Assembly (NCBI RefSeq): GCF_000189635.1
Contig: NW_002476420.1
Coordinates: 410,625-474,624 of the forward strand
Length of the DNA: 64,000 bases
From: Tetrahymena thermophila SB210
Lineage: Eukaryota; Ciliophora; Oligohymenophorea; Hymenostomatida; Tetrahymenidae
Reading direction: 5' to 3'
Part shown: positions 35,765 through 48,456 of the stretch, one piece after another
How positions within the stretch are numbered: position 1 is the stretch's first letter
Layout of the letters: every line of letters begins with the position of its first letter
Notes under the pieces: generated by a model
Seen by the model: only the letters and a program-made list of their open reading frames with translations
Databases searched by the model: none
Told to the model about the DNA's origin: nothing
Position numbers and translations under genes: made by a program

Positions 35765-38700
35765 ATCAATTACTGGTATTTATTTATCTAATTTACTAAT
35801 TTTAGTTCTTATCACTTTAAAAAGAAAGTATATCTGCTTTAAGTTATTTGAATACAGATTTTCTCTAAGTCAGCTCTATTTTGCAAACTTTTTTAGGTGT
35901 AGATTTTTTAGATTTTATTTTTAAGAATTTTTATAGTTTCTTTCTTCTTAACTACTCAATTTAAGTTAGCACTTTTGTTATATTATTATGGGGAAAGTAA
36001 ATCAAATAGTCTTTTCCTTTTTCAAAATTAGTTAAATTAAAATATTAAATGCTTGCTTCTTAGTTATATTCATTAATTGTTTCTTAATCAAATAAAGCTT
36101 TTTAAGAGTTATCAATTATTAATTAGGAAAGAAAACTGTTAGAATTTTATTTATTGATTTCTATTAAATTTTAACTTGTCTTCTAATCTTCTTAAGCTTG
36201 ATAATTAGGTTTTTCTTCATTAAATTAATAGAGTATTTTATGCTTTTTTAACATTAATTAATCTTCCTTTTTATTATTTTAAATTTCTAAATTTTCATCA
36301 TTTTACTAGCTTTTAATTGATGTATCATCTTATTCTTCTTAAATAATTTGTTAAACAAGCTATTTATTTTAAGAATCATTTTCTATAATTATTGCTTTTG
36401 AAGAAAAAGACTCCAGTTCTTAGCCTCTTGCTTGCGTTTGAATTGAAAAATTATTATTTTTTTGCACCCTTGGAAAACTTTCATACATATTTTCTGCTTA
36501 ATTTATAATACATGTTAGCTTACCTTTATTTTTTTTAGGATTTTACTGTATATCTTCATTTAAAAAAATAGATAACTTTTTACTATCCTTCCTCTATCTT
36601 ACTTCTTTAAAGTTAAAATAATTTTACTTCTATAAATTATAAATATTATTTTTTACTTTAGCTGCTTATTAATGTACAACTATTACAACTTTTGCTACTC
36701 GCCAAAGGTTTCAAAGCTGCATGCACTGGCTAAAGATCAAATTTAGAATGTATTATTTCATCTAATTAAAATTTAATTTAATTAATTTAACCATTAAATT
36801 ATTTATTTTACTTACCCTAAGAAAATAGCTATGAATGCTATAAAACTTCTGCATCTTATTTAATAAGCACTAAAATTGATCTTGGATTAACAGATTTAGG
36901 TTTTTTTCTTTTAAAATCTACTCTGTTTTTCATGCTCGAGCTTTTCAAATGTAGGCTGATTATCTTTTCTTTAGGAGATTAGTATAAAATATATGGGCAT
37001 TGGTTAAATCGGTGTTTAAAAGAAAAACAGCTTTAACACATGAATCCAGATTTTTGATAAAAATTAAAGTTTAACTCATCTTAAATCATTTTAAATTTTT
37101 CCTTTTAATCATTTTATAAAATTTTTTAACAATAATCAAATATAAATAAATAAGTAAGTGAATTATTTTCAAATTTTTATTTCCATTATTTTTAAAATAT
37201 AATAAAAAATAATGTAAAGTTTTGATTATCATCAGCTTGATTATCCATGATTAGTAACTATAATGTTATAAATTTGTTTTAAAAAGCTAGTCTAAAAAAA
37301 TCAATCGCCAGACCTCACTTTTCCTCTTATATTATATTTTTTCATCTATTAATAAAATATAATTTTATAATTTTAATTTATCTAAATATATTTTATTCAA
37401 TCAATTTTAAATTGTCAATTTTATAAAAAATACAATTTTATTCAAAATTTAAATGAATTATTTTTTTTGCTAGGCAAAAAAGTGTTATTTTTAGCTAAAA
37501 AAATTTTTACAGAGAGTAACAGGAATAATATCACCATAACCTAGGGTGACCATGGTTACAATAGACCAATAAAAAGCATTTACATACATTTCTATCCATG
37601 ATTAATTTAAATTTTATGTAAACCAGACTTTGTTGTATTCAGAAGATAGCTCAATTTTTTATATAAACATTGCTCCACACGCTACCATATGAGCCATGAA
37701 TAAAATGAAAAAAATGAGTTTAATCATTTCTATTAAAGCTTAAAGATTTCCTTTTAATTAATATTTTAGCTCTAATTACAAGAGAATTTGCTACAAATCT
37801 TTAACTTTAAATAATAACAAAAAAGAAATGTAATCCATAGAGTAAGCACTGGTAAATATGATTATAACAGTTAATAAAATATCTAAACTATATTTTAAAA
37901 TTTTATAATCCAATAAAAAATATAAATAAATCATAATAATTTACAATAATTTCTTAGATTTCAATAAACGTTTAAATATTTTCTTCCTTTGATAAATAAG
38001 CTCTCCTCTGATGTAAATAGCTTAATATTTTAATAGAGTAGTTTGAATTAGAAAAATTTGCTATATATTTAGAAATGAATAACTAATTGAATATATACCT
38101 ACCTGTATTTAACTTAAATATTATTTCGAAACAAAAACCTAAGCAAGATAGTATATTACTCCATAAATAGCCTGATCCTTTAACAAATTCTATTTGAGTA
38201 TTTTGCTGCTATGAGAGGAATAATGGAACAAAAATAATAATTCTTAGTATGATGATAAGCATAGTGATACTAAAAATTGTATAAAAGGTAGAGTTCTATT
38301 TAAAAAAAAAATTAAAAAGTAGCAAAAAATTAATTAATTAAATAAATAAATACAGGCAAAATTATAAAATCTAACTTTTTTGCAAAATTTATCAAAATTC
38401 TACCAAATGTGAAGTCTGAAAGTTTCTTTCTTAAGTTTAATTCTTAGATAAAATAAATTAATTTTAATGAAATAAATACATTTTTTTTATAAACTAACTT
38501 ACACGCAAACTTATGTTTCCATTGCTCGTAAAGGTTAGGAGTCTGTTTTAAAATTAATGAATTTAATAGAAATAAGTAGAGTTAAAATATTTTTTTAAAT
38601 GAAAAAAATGAATACTGTCCTAAACTTATTTCTGTGTAAGAAGTAATTATAATTCGATGAAATATCATTAATGTATTCATGTTGAGCTAGAGTTAGATTT

Positions 38701-39236
38701 CTAAATTTATTTTTTTCTGTATTTTTCACTTTCTTTACAAAGCGGTGAATATTAAAAAAAAGAGCTAAGCTTTGTGACAAAGTATATTTCCCATTTATAC
38801 CTAGCCTCTCAAATAAACACTTTCCAAAATTTAGGGAGTCTTGTACATAGTAGTTAGAAAATAGCATTTACTTTTAATAATCAGAATTATAGTCATCATT
38901 TTCTACAGTGGTTTCTTCTTTTTTTTCAGTTTAAGTCAATATACTTTTCTGCTCAAGAGCACATTCTTATTGATTAACTTAATTCTACTACATCTCCTAA
39001 TTAATAGGATCAAATTATTATGAAACATCTATTGTGTTATACTATGAATACTCTTAAGTAAAATTATCTTGTTTTTTTTAATCATAGCTATCAGTTATTA
39101 TGAAACTGGCATTAATAGGTAAGTGTGGATTCTGAATGCTAACATCTAAGCAATTATTTTATCTTATGTTATCATTCGCTTTAATAGATTACGATGAGCT
39201 AATTTATTCATCTATAATAAATTTCTGCATATGCAT
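35765..39236 (-). pseudogene. K+ channel C lacking distal S6, C-linker and cNBD
   Basis: Closest paralogue of B. The start at 39236 gives MHMQKFIIDEQISSSQSIKA, and the N-terminal tail and pre-S1 block (LFERLGINGKYTLSQSLAL) are intact. S5 reads LFMAHMVACGAMFIQKIELS and the pore reads TLGYGDIIPVT (about 37,540). The exon carrying the rest of S6, the C-linker and the cNBD (30,380-31,150 in B) is missing. It is replaced by about 150 bases of unrelated AT-rich sequence at about 37,180-37,330, while the tail exons (SSKSCNSCT, RKSVFKQLKADILSFQ) persist to TGA 35767-35765. The remaining exons look unbroken, so transcription of a shortened product is possible. A channel without a complete S6 is unlikely to conduct. 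Confidence 0.7.
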
Positions 39237-40119
39237 ATTTTAAGTCCATTAACATCTCTTTAAAGCTCCTTTTTAAAAACTTGTATCTAAGCTACTTTAA
39301 TTTTAAAGCGATTAATTTGACATTTATCAATATAAAAATAGAATAATTTAATCAGATTAAGAGTATTTATTTATTTATTTATTTATAATTTGTTGTTTCT
39401 CTTTTTATTTTAGATTATGGTGCTTTTTACTTTAGTTAATTTTTACACTTCTTTCTATGAAATGTTTATATAAATTATAATAGACTAAGATTTAAAGGGG
39501 ATATAATAAATGTTTGTTTGTTTTCAATAGTTCATTAACAAAATTAATTCTTGATAAAAGAATAAATTGTATTAATATTTCATTTATTTTATATGTGATT
39601 TTAGATTGCAGTGAGTATTAGTCATGTATTATTTCATATTTAAGATTGTCAAGCGTATTAGAAAATAATTAATTTTGACTCATATTATTCTTTCTGAGAC
39701 ACAAATTTATCATAAATCCTACTGTTTCTTTATTAATTCTAAAAGCATTTTATTTTTAATTTAACTAAGTTATGAAAATTTTGACTTCCCAAATATTTCA
39801 AAATTTTATTATCATATTATTAGCAACAAATAATTTTGTGAAAGAGATAGTTTATAAAAATTCACTATTTTATAATTGATATTATAATAGTTTTTTTAAA
39901 TAAATCAATTCAATATTTTTGTGTTAATATTTTATTTTGCTATTTAGATTTCTCAACTCTTAAGATTCAATTCAGTATTCAATTATTGATTGCAAATGAT
40001 TCTTTTTCAAAAATTTTCAAAAAAAAGAAGCATAGACTAATAAAATATATATAAATTTTATTGATGCTCGTAGAATCAGTATTTATTTGTTTAAAAATTT
40101 AATTAATTAATTGAATAAA
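39237..40119. other. Divergent promoter of channel C and the coiled-coil gene
   Basis: About 880 bases matching 33,160-34,021 with scattered differences. It contains a short TTTA run near 39,367. No exon was recognised. Confidence 0.65.
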
Positions 40120-41800
40120 ATGGAATTGCTTAAAGATGGTGAGAAGAAAGTTTTATATGATTATCAGTAAAGGTTGAATTAACTGAATGAAAAGCCAGAA
40201 ATATCCACAAATAATAATAGTTAGGTGCATGCCAAATATAAATACTCTAGTTTGTTAGACAATAATAACGGAAGACCCACATATTACCAGTAATAATATT
40301 AACAGGAATATGAAAATCTTTAGAAAGAAAATAGATCAAACTCAATAAAGCTGACAAGTTCTAATCCGCTTTTAGCTTCCAATAATTTTGACTAGTTTCT
40401 TTCAAATAGCTCAAAGAAAAGACCTCTAAATGGATAAACTCCTAGCGAATATGTTAATAATTGCATTTAAAAATAGTTGGAAGCCAGAAAAGATTTTTAT
40501 AACAGCTAAGATAATTCATTATAATAATCTTTTGAAAGACCAAACTCAAAAGAAAAATAGGATTACATAAAGAATGGTAGATTCAAAGTACCATCTGTTA
40601 ACTTATTTGCTCAAAATTTCGAAGGTAACCTGCCGAAGAATGTTGATTTAGTGAATAAATCTTCAAATGATTTGTATGCTTAAGAATAAAATAATTATGA
40701 TCTTCATCTGAAGAGCATGTAGATATCTCAATAATTAAATCAATTAATATAGAGAGGAGTATTAGCAGAAAAAAAGAGGGAAGAAAAAACATAGCTTTTT
40801 GAAAATGTCATACAAAACAGTAAACTTGAGTATTAACAAATGTTGAGTTTGCTGGAGGAAGTTGAAGATAGAAATTAAAATAAAGCTTCACTAAATTAAA
40901 CCAATTTTAATGAGAGAGAGTATTCTATTATAAAAGGTTTACAGGAAGCAGATAAAATTCATGAGTAATTAAATACAAGCAAAAATTAACTTTCAGAGCT
41001 TGACTATTAACCTGTGAAGGTGCAGCAAAGTAAAGAAAGTATGAAAGATATTTAATCTGTTAAATCTTAAACAAAGTTAAAATCTACTGATTCAAAATCA
41101 AAATTAAAATCTAAAAAAGAGAAAGGTTCCCCAAAAACAAAACAAAAAAAAGCTAAGTAAGGTACACTATCTATCATTAAGGAAACAGAGAGCTCATAGT
41201 AATCTCAATCAAATATAAAATCATTGAATAAAATAAAAGTTAGCTAATAACAATAATCATAATCTTCTAAAATTTTAAAAGATATCAATCCAACTTCAAC
41301 AACCAATAATAGCTAAAAAACTAAAAAAAATACTATTAATAATGAAAATACCAAACCACAATCTGTAGCTAAACTTGATAATTAAAATAATCAAAGTGTA
41401 AATTTAAACTAAGCAACCACTCATAATTCTGAACCATTCAAACAAAGTATTCCAGAAAAGCCTTAACAACAAATCTTACAAGAATCAGAGTAAAATAAAT
41501 AAATTTGAATTTATTTTTTGAAATAAATATATAAATAAAAAATATACCTTTTAAACAATATTTATTTTTTTCTATTTTAACTAAATTTTTTAAGATAAAT
41601 TTTCAAAATGAAATAATTTATTAAAATTGAAAATTTTATTAAATAGGTTGATATTTAGAGGATTTACAGCAGTAATGAAAAGCGAATAAGCAAGTCATAA
41701 TAACTAAGCTATGGATTTTATTAAATAGTAAATAATTTAAAATTAATCTTTTAGAGATGCTGCATTAACCTTTGTGAAGCAATACATTTCAAGCAAATGA
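40120..41800 (+). CDS. Coiled-coil, Q/S/K-rich protein of unknown function
   Basis: The start at 40120 gives MELLKDGEKKVLYDYQQRL. A long first exon runs to 41,489 with Q/N-rich sequence, a helical region (LHLKSMQISQQLNQLIQRG, EKKREEKTQLFENVIQ, LSLLEEVEDRNQ) and a basic stretch (KSKLKSKKEKGSPKTK). I propose an intron at 41,490-41,646 (GTAAAATAA donor, AATAG acceptor). The last exon then reads LIFRGFTAVMKSEQASH and ends AALTFVKQYISSK at TGA 41798-41800. Without that intron the protein would stop at 41,508 after 462 residues. Function is unknown. It pairs divergently with a K+ channel gene in both duplicated units, so a link to the channel is conceivable but unproven. Confidence 0.75.
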
Positions 41801-42322
41801 TAAAATAGCTTTAAATTATTATTTGATGATTAAATATAAAAGAAAGATAGTTTAAAAAAGATCTATCGATAGATCAATAAATAAATAGGCTTTAAGATGA
41901 GATATTAATAATTAAATTTTACAAAGTACTTACTTAATTACATAAAATAAATTACTTTATATTAATTTCTTAATTGATAAGTAGAAATTAAATAAATAAT
42001 AAATGAAATTAATTAATTAGCTAGCTATTAAATAACTAACTAACTAACAAATTAACTAACTTCTTAATTTAATAATTAATTGTTTATAGATTCTATATTT
42101 AATTGCAGGTTTTTTTAATCAAACTCATATTTTGTTATGTTTGTTGTAGGATGTAAATGAAGAATATTATGCTACGATTATTTTAATTCTGTACGTATTT
42201 CTTTAAAAGCTATATTTTATTATTATGATTTTACTGCATTTTTTCTTGATTTTAATTAGCTTAACCAAACATTAAAAATAGAGTTATTTCTTTTTTAAAA
42301 TTTTGAAATAAAAATTAACAAA
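41801..42322. other. Convergent intergenic region
   Basis: About 520 bases of AT-rich sequence with ACTA/ACTAACTA repeats near 42,034. Nothing coding was recognised. Confidence 0.5.
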
Positions 42323-44961
42323 TCACATTGGTGAAAATGGCTGATTTTCACCTCCATCCTAATCCCATGGATCGATGCCATCGTTAAATACTTCTCCCTT
42401 TTTAAAAATTTTTTAATTTTATTTGATTTGTCTAAATTAAATTTTACATTTTCTTGATTCTCTTCTTCCATAGCTAAGCGTTAATATTCATTTTATGCAA
42501 ATCTATCCCATTCTGTGTAATCTGGGTGTTCATTTAATTCGTGTTTTAATTAGAAAGGATCTCTTTGCTCATATTGCACTAATTTATTTAAGTTAGTCAT
42601 GAAATTAAAAAATATTCCACAAACATTTTATTTAGCCTTAAAATGTTTGAAATAAAATTTAATGTCATCTTCAGGTTTAAGCAAATCTACCCTTTATTTA
42701 TAATACAGTTAATTAATTAATTAATTTATTTATTTATTTAAAATATGCTTAGAAGCGAAAATAAATAGTCAAGAAATAATTAAAAAAATAAATGATGTGA
42801 AAATTAATAATAAAAATTACATCTAGCATACAATATCTTCAAATAAGACATTTTCGTGATTCAAATACTCCAATCTTTATCTTTATTCTTCGAAAAACCA
42901 ATTCATTTCAAAGCCTCTATTTAATTTTCAAAAAAAACTAACTGAAAGTTCTTAGTTAAATAATAAATTTACGTAATTATTCCATTATCATCTAAATCTA
43001 CTACCTTAAACCAATATTCTAAACTAGTCAAAGTGGTTTTATCTTCTTCAGCTAAAACAAACCCTAAAATATTTTTAACAAAATTTACTTTAAAGTCTAT
43101 AAATACTATTTATTTATTACAAATAAAATCTTCATATCCCATAAATCCAGCTTTTGTTGGGTCAGTACACTTAAACTTCCTTGGAGCTTACTCAAATATT
43201 CTATCTACAGTTTTTCTTGAAAGAGCATGTCCAGAGTACTTACTAAACTCTTCTTTTGTGATATAAAAATCGTGGTCTGTATCTAACTCCCAAAATTTAC
43301 AATATAAAACATAGAAGTGCTCGTATGAGAAGAAGTCCCTTATCTAATTTAGTTAGCAAATAAAATTTTTCAATTTAAAAAAAACCTAAAAAAATAATAA
43401 TAAAATAATAAAATAGAGATAGCACTTTTTTTTTTGAATTTTCTCTTTATAAATCAATAAAGAATTTGTGTAAATTTAACATGATAAATTTTCATATAAT
43501 TTCTTATATTAATTTTAAATATTTATGATTGATTTGAAATTATTTTTTTATTTAATTATTGAAAGAAAAATAAATTTTATAGACTGAATACCTTGTTTAT
43601 GTCTTCTTCTTTATCAACTTGCTAAAATACTTGGAAAAGGTTACTCTTTTTAAATTCTTGATAGGAAATGCGACCATTATCTCTTCTATTTACAATGAAG
43701 AATATTCTAATAACAACTGTATCAGCTATTAATTATTTTATAAAAATCAGAATGAAATTGTAAAATTTAAATTATTTTTATATTTTACCATATCTGTCTT
43801 AAAATTCAGGAGTAGCCTTTAAGAATTCCAAACCAGGGTGAGTTTCTAGTAAGACTATTAATTAATTTTCAATACAAAAACAATTTTACAAAGAGAAAAA
43901 TTTAAATATTTAGATTACCTTTCATCATTGGTAAAAAGTCATCTCTTTCTATAAATTCATTTGATTATTTTTTTAAAACATGGAAGCACCTTTCTTTTTG
44001 GTCTTTTAATTAGAGCTCATTCTTCCAATAATTTATAAATACCTGCTTGCTTATTTTACCACTTTTCTATTTATCGATTTTATTGAAGAGCAGCTAATTA
44101 AAGAAGTTAGGCAAATCGGCAAGTTTAGTTGTTAAGTCATTAAAATCTTTCATTTCTATTTCTGTCTTTCTACCAAACACTTCACTTATTATTTTCTTTT
44201 ATTTAAATTTAAAATATTTTGCTGAAATTAAGGTAGTTAGAATTTATAAATAATCTAATATAAGTAAGTGAGAGAGAGAGAGAGAGAGAGAGTAAGGAAA
44301 GTAATTAATTAGTTTATTACATTTTATTCTTCTTATGCAGAAGGGTCGAGCATTCTAGTTGGTTCTCCGAAATAGAATTAAGGTATTTCATCATAATTTG
44401 CTTTATTAACGACCATGCTTTACATCTTTTATAATACCAAAATGATTGTAACTTAATCAATATCTTTAATTTAAAAGGTAGCATAAATTCTTTATATTTT
44501 CTATTAGCTGCTACGCTTTAAATTTAATTTACTAATTAACTATTAGCTAGTAGGGTTGACGCTGACATATTATTTGCTTTATTTCCCTTATTGTTAGTTG
44601 GTGAGGCTTCTAGCTAATTCTTCTTATGTCTATTTTCTAATATTTTCATTTAAATTAGAATCTAGGCTCATTATAAATTTCTAAATTCTTTATCTTTAAT
44701 GTATCAATCAATGAATCAATTACCTTTTTCAGAAGGAGAGCGAGGAGAATTAACAGGTTGATGCTTTTAAGGTGATTTAGAAATAGGTGAATTAAGAAGT
44801 ATTGTTGAAGAAGTCATTGAATTTTATAATGTGATTTTTGGAGATGTAAAAATTGGATTTGGCAAGTTATTTTCGTTAACTGTTCCACTTTTAATATCTC
44901 TAAGCAAATTTTAAATAACATCATTTGTTGTTGGCTAACTCAAGAATTTCAAAAACAAATC
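42323..44961 (-). CDS. PP2A regulatory subunit B'' (PPP2R3 type), EF-hand protein
   Basis: B'' subunits direct the PP2A phosphatase to substrates and bind calcium. The N-terminal exon (about 44,961-44,725) is serine/proline-rich ([20 protein letters not shown]). Next comes [20 protein letters not shown], matching the family's IPxFYFP entry motif. [20 protein letters not shown] and [20 protein letters not shown] follow the animal PPP2R3A sequence almost position by position. The block [16 protein letters not shown] is followed by EF-hand loop 1, [12 protein letters not shown]. Later EF-hand loop 2, [12 protein letters not shown], spans an intron, followed by [33 protein letters not shown] and EWDRFAQNEYQRLAMEEE are also family-typical. 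The protein ends GENQPFSPM before TGA 42325-42323. At least ten introns are present. The true start codon upstream of 44,961 was not found. Confidence 0.9.
44269..44293. repeat. (GA)n dinucleotide repeat
   Basis: A pure GA run of about 25 bases within an intron of the PP2A B'' gene, flanked by AT-rich sequence. Confidence 0.9.
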
Positions 44962-46291
44962 CTATTAATCAAATACAAAATAATTTTTTAAATATGATCT
45001 AATAAATGAATTTTAAATTGTTAGTCAATTTGAGGAATCTCGATTTTTAAGCATTAAATTCATGTTGAGTAAGTAGAAAGATAATTAATTAATTACATCT
45101 ATTTTTTGTTTTGCTAATATGTATCTCACATTCTAATTGTATGTAGGGGGTTTAAATTGCTAGCTCTCGCTTAATCCTTTCTTGGAATCAATCATTTACT
45201 TACTTACTAAATAGTTTACTATTCAACCTAACTAATATGATCGCTTAAGACTCTTTCTTTTTCTAACTACCTAAATTTTTAATGCGATTATTTATTTTAA
45301 CTAAAGCGCAAGCTTAAACGGCTTCTATATCTAATCAATTAATAATTTATTTATTTATTTTTTTAAAGAAAAATCAATTTCACTTTAGATAATTATTTGA
45401 TTTTAATATATATCTTGTCTTTCATTAATTTAATATTTTTTGAAAATTTAAACTCATTTCATAATCCATCCTTCAACTCATCAAAAATCCATAAATTAAC
45501 AATATTAAAAATTACAAGCAAGTAAAAACAAAAAATAAATAAATAAAAGGATAGATAATTTCATCACTATAATTAATTATAAAAGCTAATCGATTGATTA
45601 ATTTACTACTTTAAATTCACCAAAAATTACACTTCTTTTTATATTTAAAACATAAAACATTTTTTAATGAAGAATTAATTAGCTTTTTTATAAATAAAAA
45701 AAGGATTAAATATTCAATCTAAAAAATAACTTACCTTTTACATATAAATAACAAACAAATGATGGATTTTCTACCTACCATAAAAAACAAGATAAAACAA
45801 TAATTGAATTTTAAGATAAAAAATTAATGAGTTAGATATTTTAATTAGATTTTCAAAATAACTGGTTTTTAAGTTGCTTAGAAAAAATACTACTTTTATT
45901 ATGATTTTTAAATTCAAAATATCAAAGAAATTATTTATTTATATTTTAACTCGTTATAAGATGTATATTTATGATTTAAAATGTTTTTAAAATAACATTT
46001 TTCAATTAAATTTTGATGTGAAATAATAAAAATCTTTATAAATAAATAAGTAGTTTTATTATATTTATTTTATATTATTATTTAATTCAATAAAATATAA
46101 ATTTTTCATAAATTAATTCAATAAATTAAAAATATTTTTATTCCAAAATTATTTATTCTATTTATTTATATCCATAAATTTTATATTTGTGAACGAAGAA
46201 AAATTATAATATAAATTAACTATATAAAAAGCAAGTATAAATGACATAAAATTAATGGAAAAATAATCTATAAATTAATATTAAATAAATT
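44962..46291. other. AT-rich intergenic region
   Basis: About 1.3 kb between two minus-strand genes. It may contain the missing first exon of the PP2A B'' gene near 45,000-45,110, which I could not define. The rest shows only AT-rich filler. Confidence 0.5.
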
Positions 46292-48456
46292 TCATTTAAA
46301 TTTAGTAAATTAATATCTAGTTTTCATATTTTCGTAGGCATAGAGCATCATAAAAGAAAAGGATTTCAGTACCTGTTTACCAATAGGAAAGGTTTCGATA
46401 TGCTAAAGCATTTATAAGTTTTTTTTAACAACTTACTCTGATTTTGAAAAGAGTCCTATACCGATAGAATCTAGACTATTTTTTTTATGGAAAATATATC
46501 TCAAAACTAATAGCAACTAGGATTCTGTCTTTGCATAAGTAGTTATAGCTGTATAAAGAGTAATCAATTCTAAATCATTTAAAATTCTAGTATCCTTTAA
46601 TATTAAAAGACTCTCAAAAAGTTAAATGTAACTTGTTTCACCAAAAAATTATTTAAACTTATTTCTTTAATTTTCTTCGTCTTGTATAATGTTTTAATAA
46701 TAGCTGGTTTTTGCGAATCTTTATGCTCTTTTTTGGAACGACTATTATAACAATTTGTCTTCTTTACCTTGATCAATTAGGTTGCTTGTATTCATCATAA
46801 AATCTAAAGTATACTTCGTGTAATTAAAAAATAACTGTCTTACTCCGTACTCATCAATAGTGCCATCTTAAATCTTCTTTTCCACTTCTTTATAAAATTC
46901 TTTATCTAATTATTATATTTTATTCTCTACCATAGCTTCTAAGGTGCTAAGCTTTTCACTTTCTTTGACAGAGCCATCTTATATGTTGCAGCAAACATCC
47001 CACCAGCTTTCTCTGTTTTCAAATAGCTAAAAAAAATGTTTTAGAAAAAAATTGTTATTTATTGCAAATTTTTAAAAACTAAAATTAATAAATTAAACAT
47101 TTTATTAATTATTTTTAATGAAATTTTATTTACAGGATTAGAAACAGTTGCTATATATGATTTTTTTTCTACAAAAGAGAGGTCTTAGAGATGACAGTAA
47201 AGATGTATTTTCTTTGATAAGTTGAGAGGTAATGCCAGCAATTAAATACTTGATGCAAAATTTACACATTCTCTTATACTTTTATCATATCCTACAAACA
47301 ATATTCTTTACTCCTTTAAGATAGCAGCCCAAATTTTCATAACTTGGTCTTAGAATCTCTTTATCAAATCGATAAGACTAGCATTTGTAAAATCTTTAAA
47401 AATTGAATCGTTTGGCTAGACTGTATAAACAAACCACTCATTTAAAGCAAAATCTATTTGATTTACAGAAGAAGGATCATATCCTCTATTTAAGAGATCC
47501 TCCCAATAAACTAGCTAATCTTCTTGCATTTAAAGGTATTTTTAAGGAATATTTAACTTATTGATTGCATTAAATGCATCTTCAAGCAGTTTTAAAACGG
47601 GAGTTGTGTCATCTTCAATAGGAAATTCAATGTATAAATCCACATAGTACTTAAGTGCCTTTTCAAAATAATATAATATATCATTGTTCTATGAAGCTAT
47701 TGTTATTGCTCTTGTTAAGTTCCCTCTTTTAAATTGCTAATCCCTTTTATTCTTTATCACTGTATAAAAAGTGTACTCATTTTCTACTTTTGTATTAATT
47801 ACTTCTTGTTATTACTTTAGAGACTGCATATCATCATTTAACTATATTTATTACTAATTATCAACACTTTTAAGAGATAATTCAGATAGTCTTAATTGAC
47901 TCTCATATAAACGCTACTCTTCAAATTTTTCCATAAAAGAATATAAACTTTTCCTTTATTAACTCTGAGCTCCCATTTTAAATAGAATCCCATACGATTC
48001 CCCTTCAATTTAAGTATAAAATGAGTAAAAATCGTCCTTCAGTTTACGATATTAAATATCTTTATGTGTTTGAAATCTGAATATTTATTTCTCAGCTCCA
48101 AATTCTATTTCAGGAGTAGAAAATATTATAAAATCTCCTAAATTAGTAGCAGTAAGTGAGCAATTAGTTTGATATATTTCCCAATCATCTTTTTAGTTGT
48201 TAAATTTATACAAATCAACCAATTCTTTAGAACTATTTAAGTTAATTTCAGATACTAATTTATGTGTTTTTTGGTCAACAACTTATTTTAATTTATATTT
48301 AAAAACACTGATATCATTATCAAATTTTTAAACACCATCAGGCAGCATATATGCTGCTAGAGTAATTTCATCGTATTCGAAATTCTCAGGGTAATGAGCC
48401 TTGACAACGCATCCTTTGAGTAAATCGAATTCGGAGCAGAATATGACATCAATCAT
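46292..48456 (-). CDS. DENN-domain protein (Afi1/Spa1 type)
   Basis: DENN proteins act mainly as exchange factors for Rab GTPases in membrane traffic. The start at 48456 gives MIDVIFCSEFDLLKGCVVKA, then HYPENFEYDEITLAAYMLPD, the upstream DENN signature (EFD..KG...YP..........LPDG). GESYGILFKMGAQSQQRKS and a long helical insert follow. The core DENN part contains FPIEDDTTPVLKLLEDAF, DFTNASLIDLIKRFQDQVMK, IWAAILKEQRILFVGYDKS and SSIQLLALPLNLSKKIHLYC, with the ILKEQRILFVGY element diagnostic of the Spa/Afi1-like branch. One intron lies near 47,030-47,135. The C-terminus (DTRILNDLELITLYTAITTY and onward) ends at TGA 46294-46292. The subfamily assignment is by motif memory, and which Rab or Arf is involved cannot be told. 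Confidence 0.78.

Larger units (their letters stand above)
34685..40958. repeat. Tandem duplication, unit 2 (6.3 kb)
   Basis: Begins with a 41-base remnant of the first codons of channel A (34,685-34,725 on the minus strand, encoding MDDYIYSSQSIQS). It then repeats the A-B spacer, a channel (C), the divergent promoter and the coiled-coil gene up to the point where unit 1 was cut. It is shorter than unit 1 mainly because about 0.8 kb is missing inside channel C. Confidence 0.8.
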
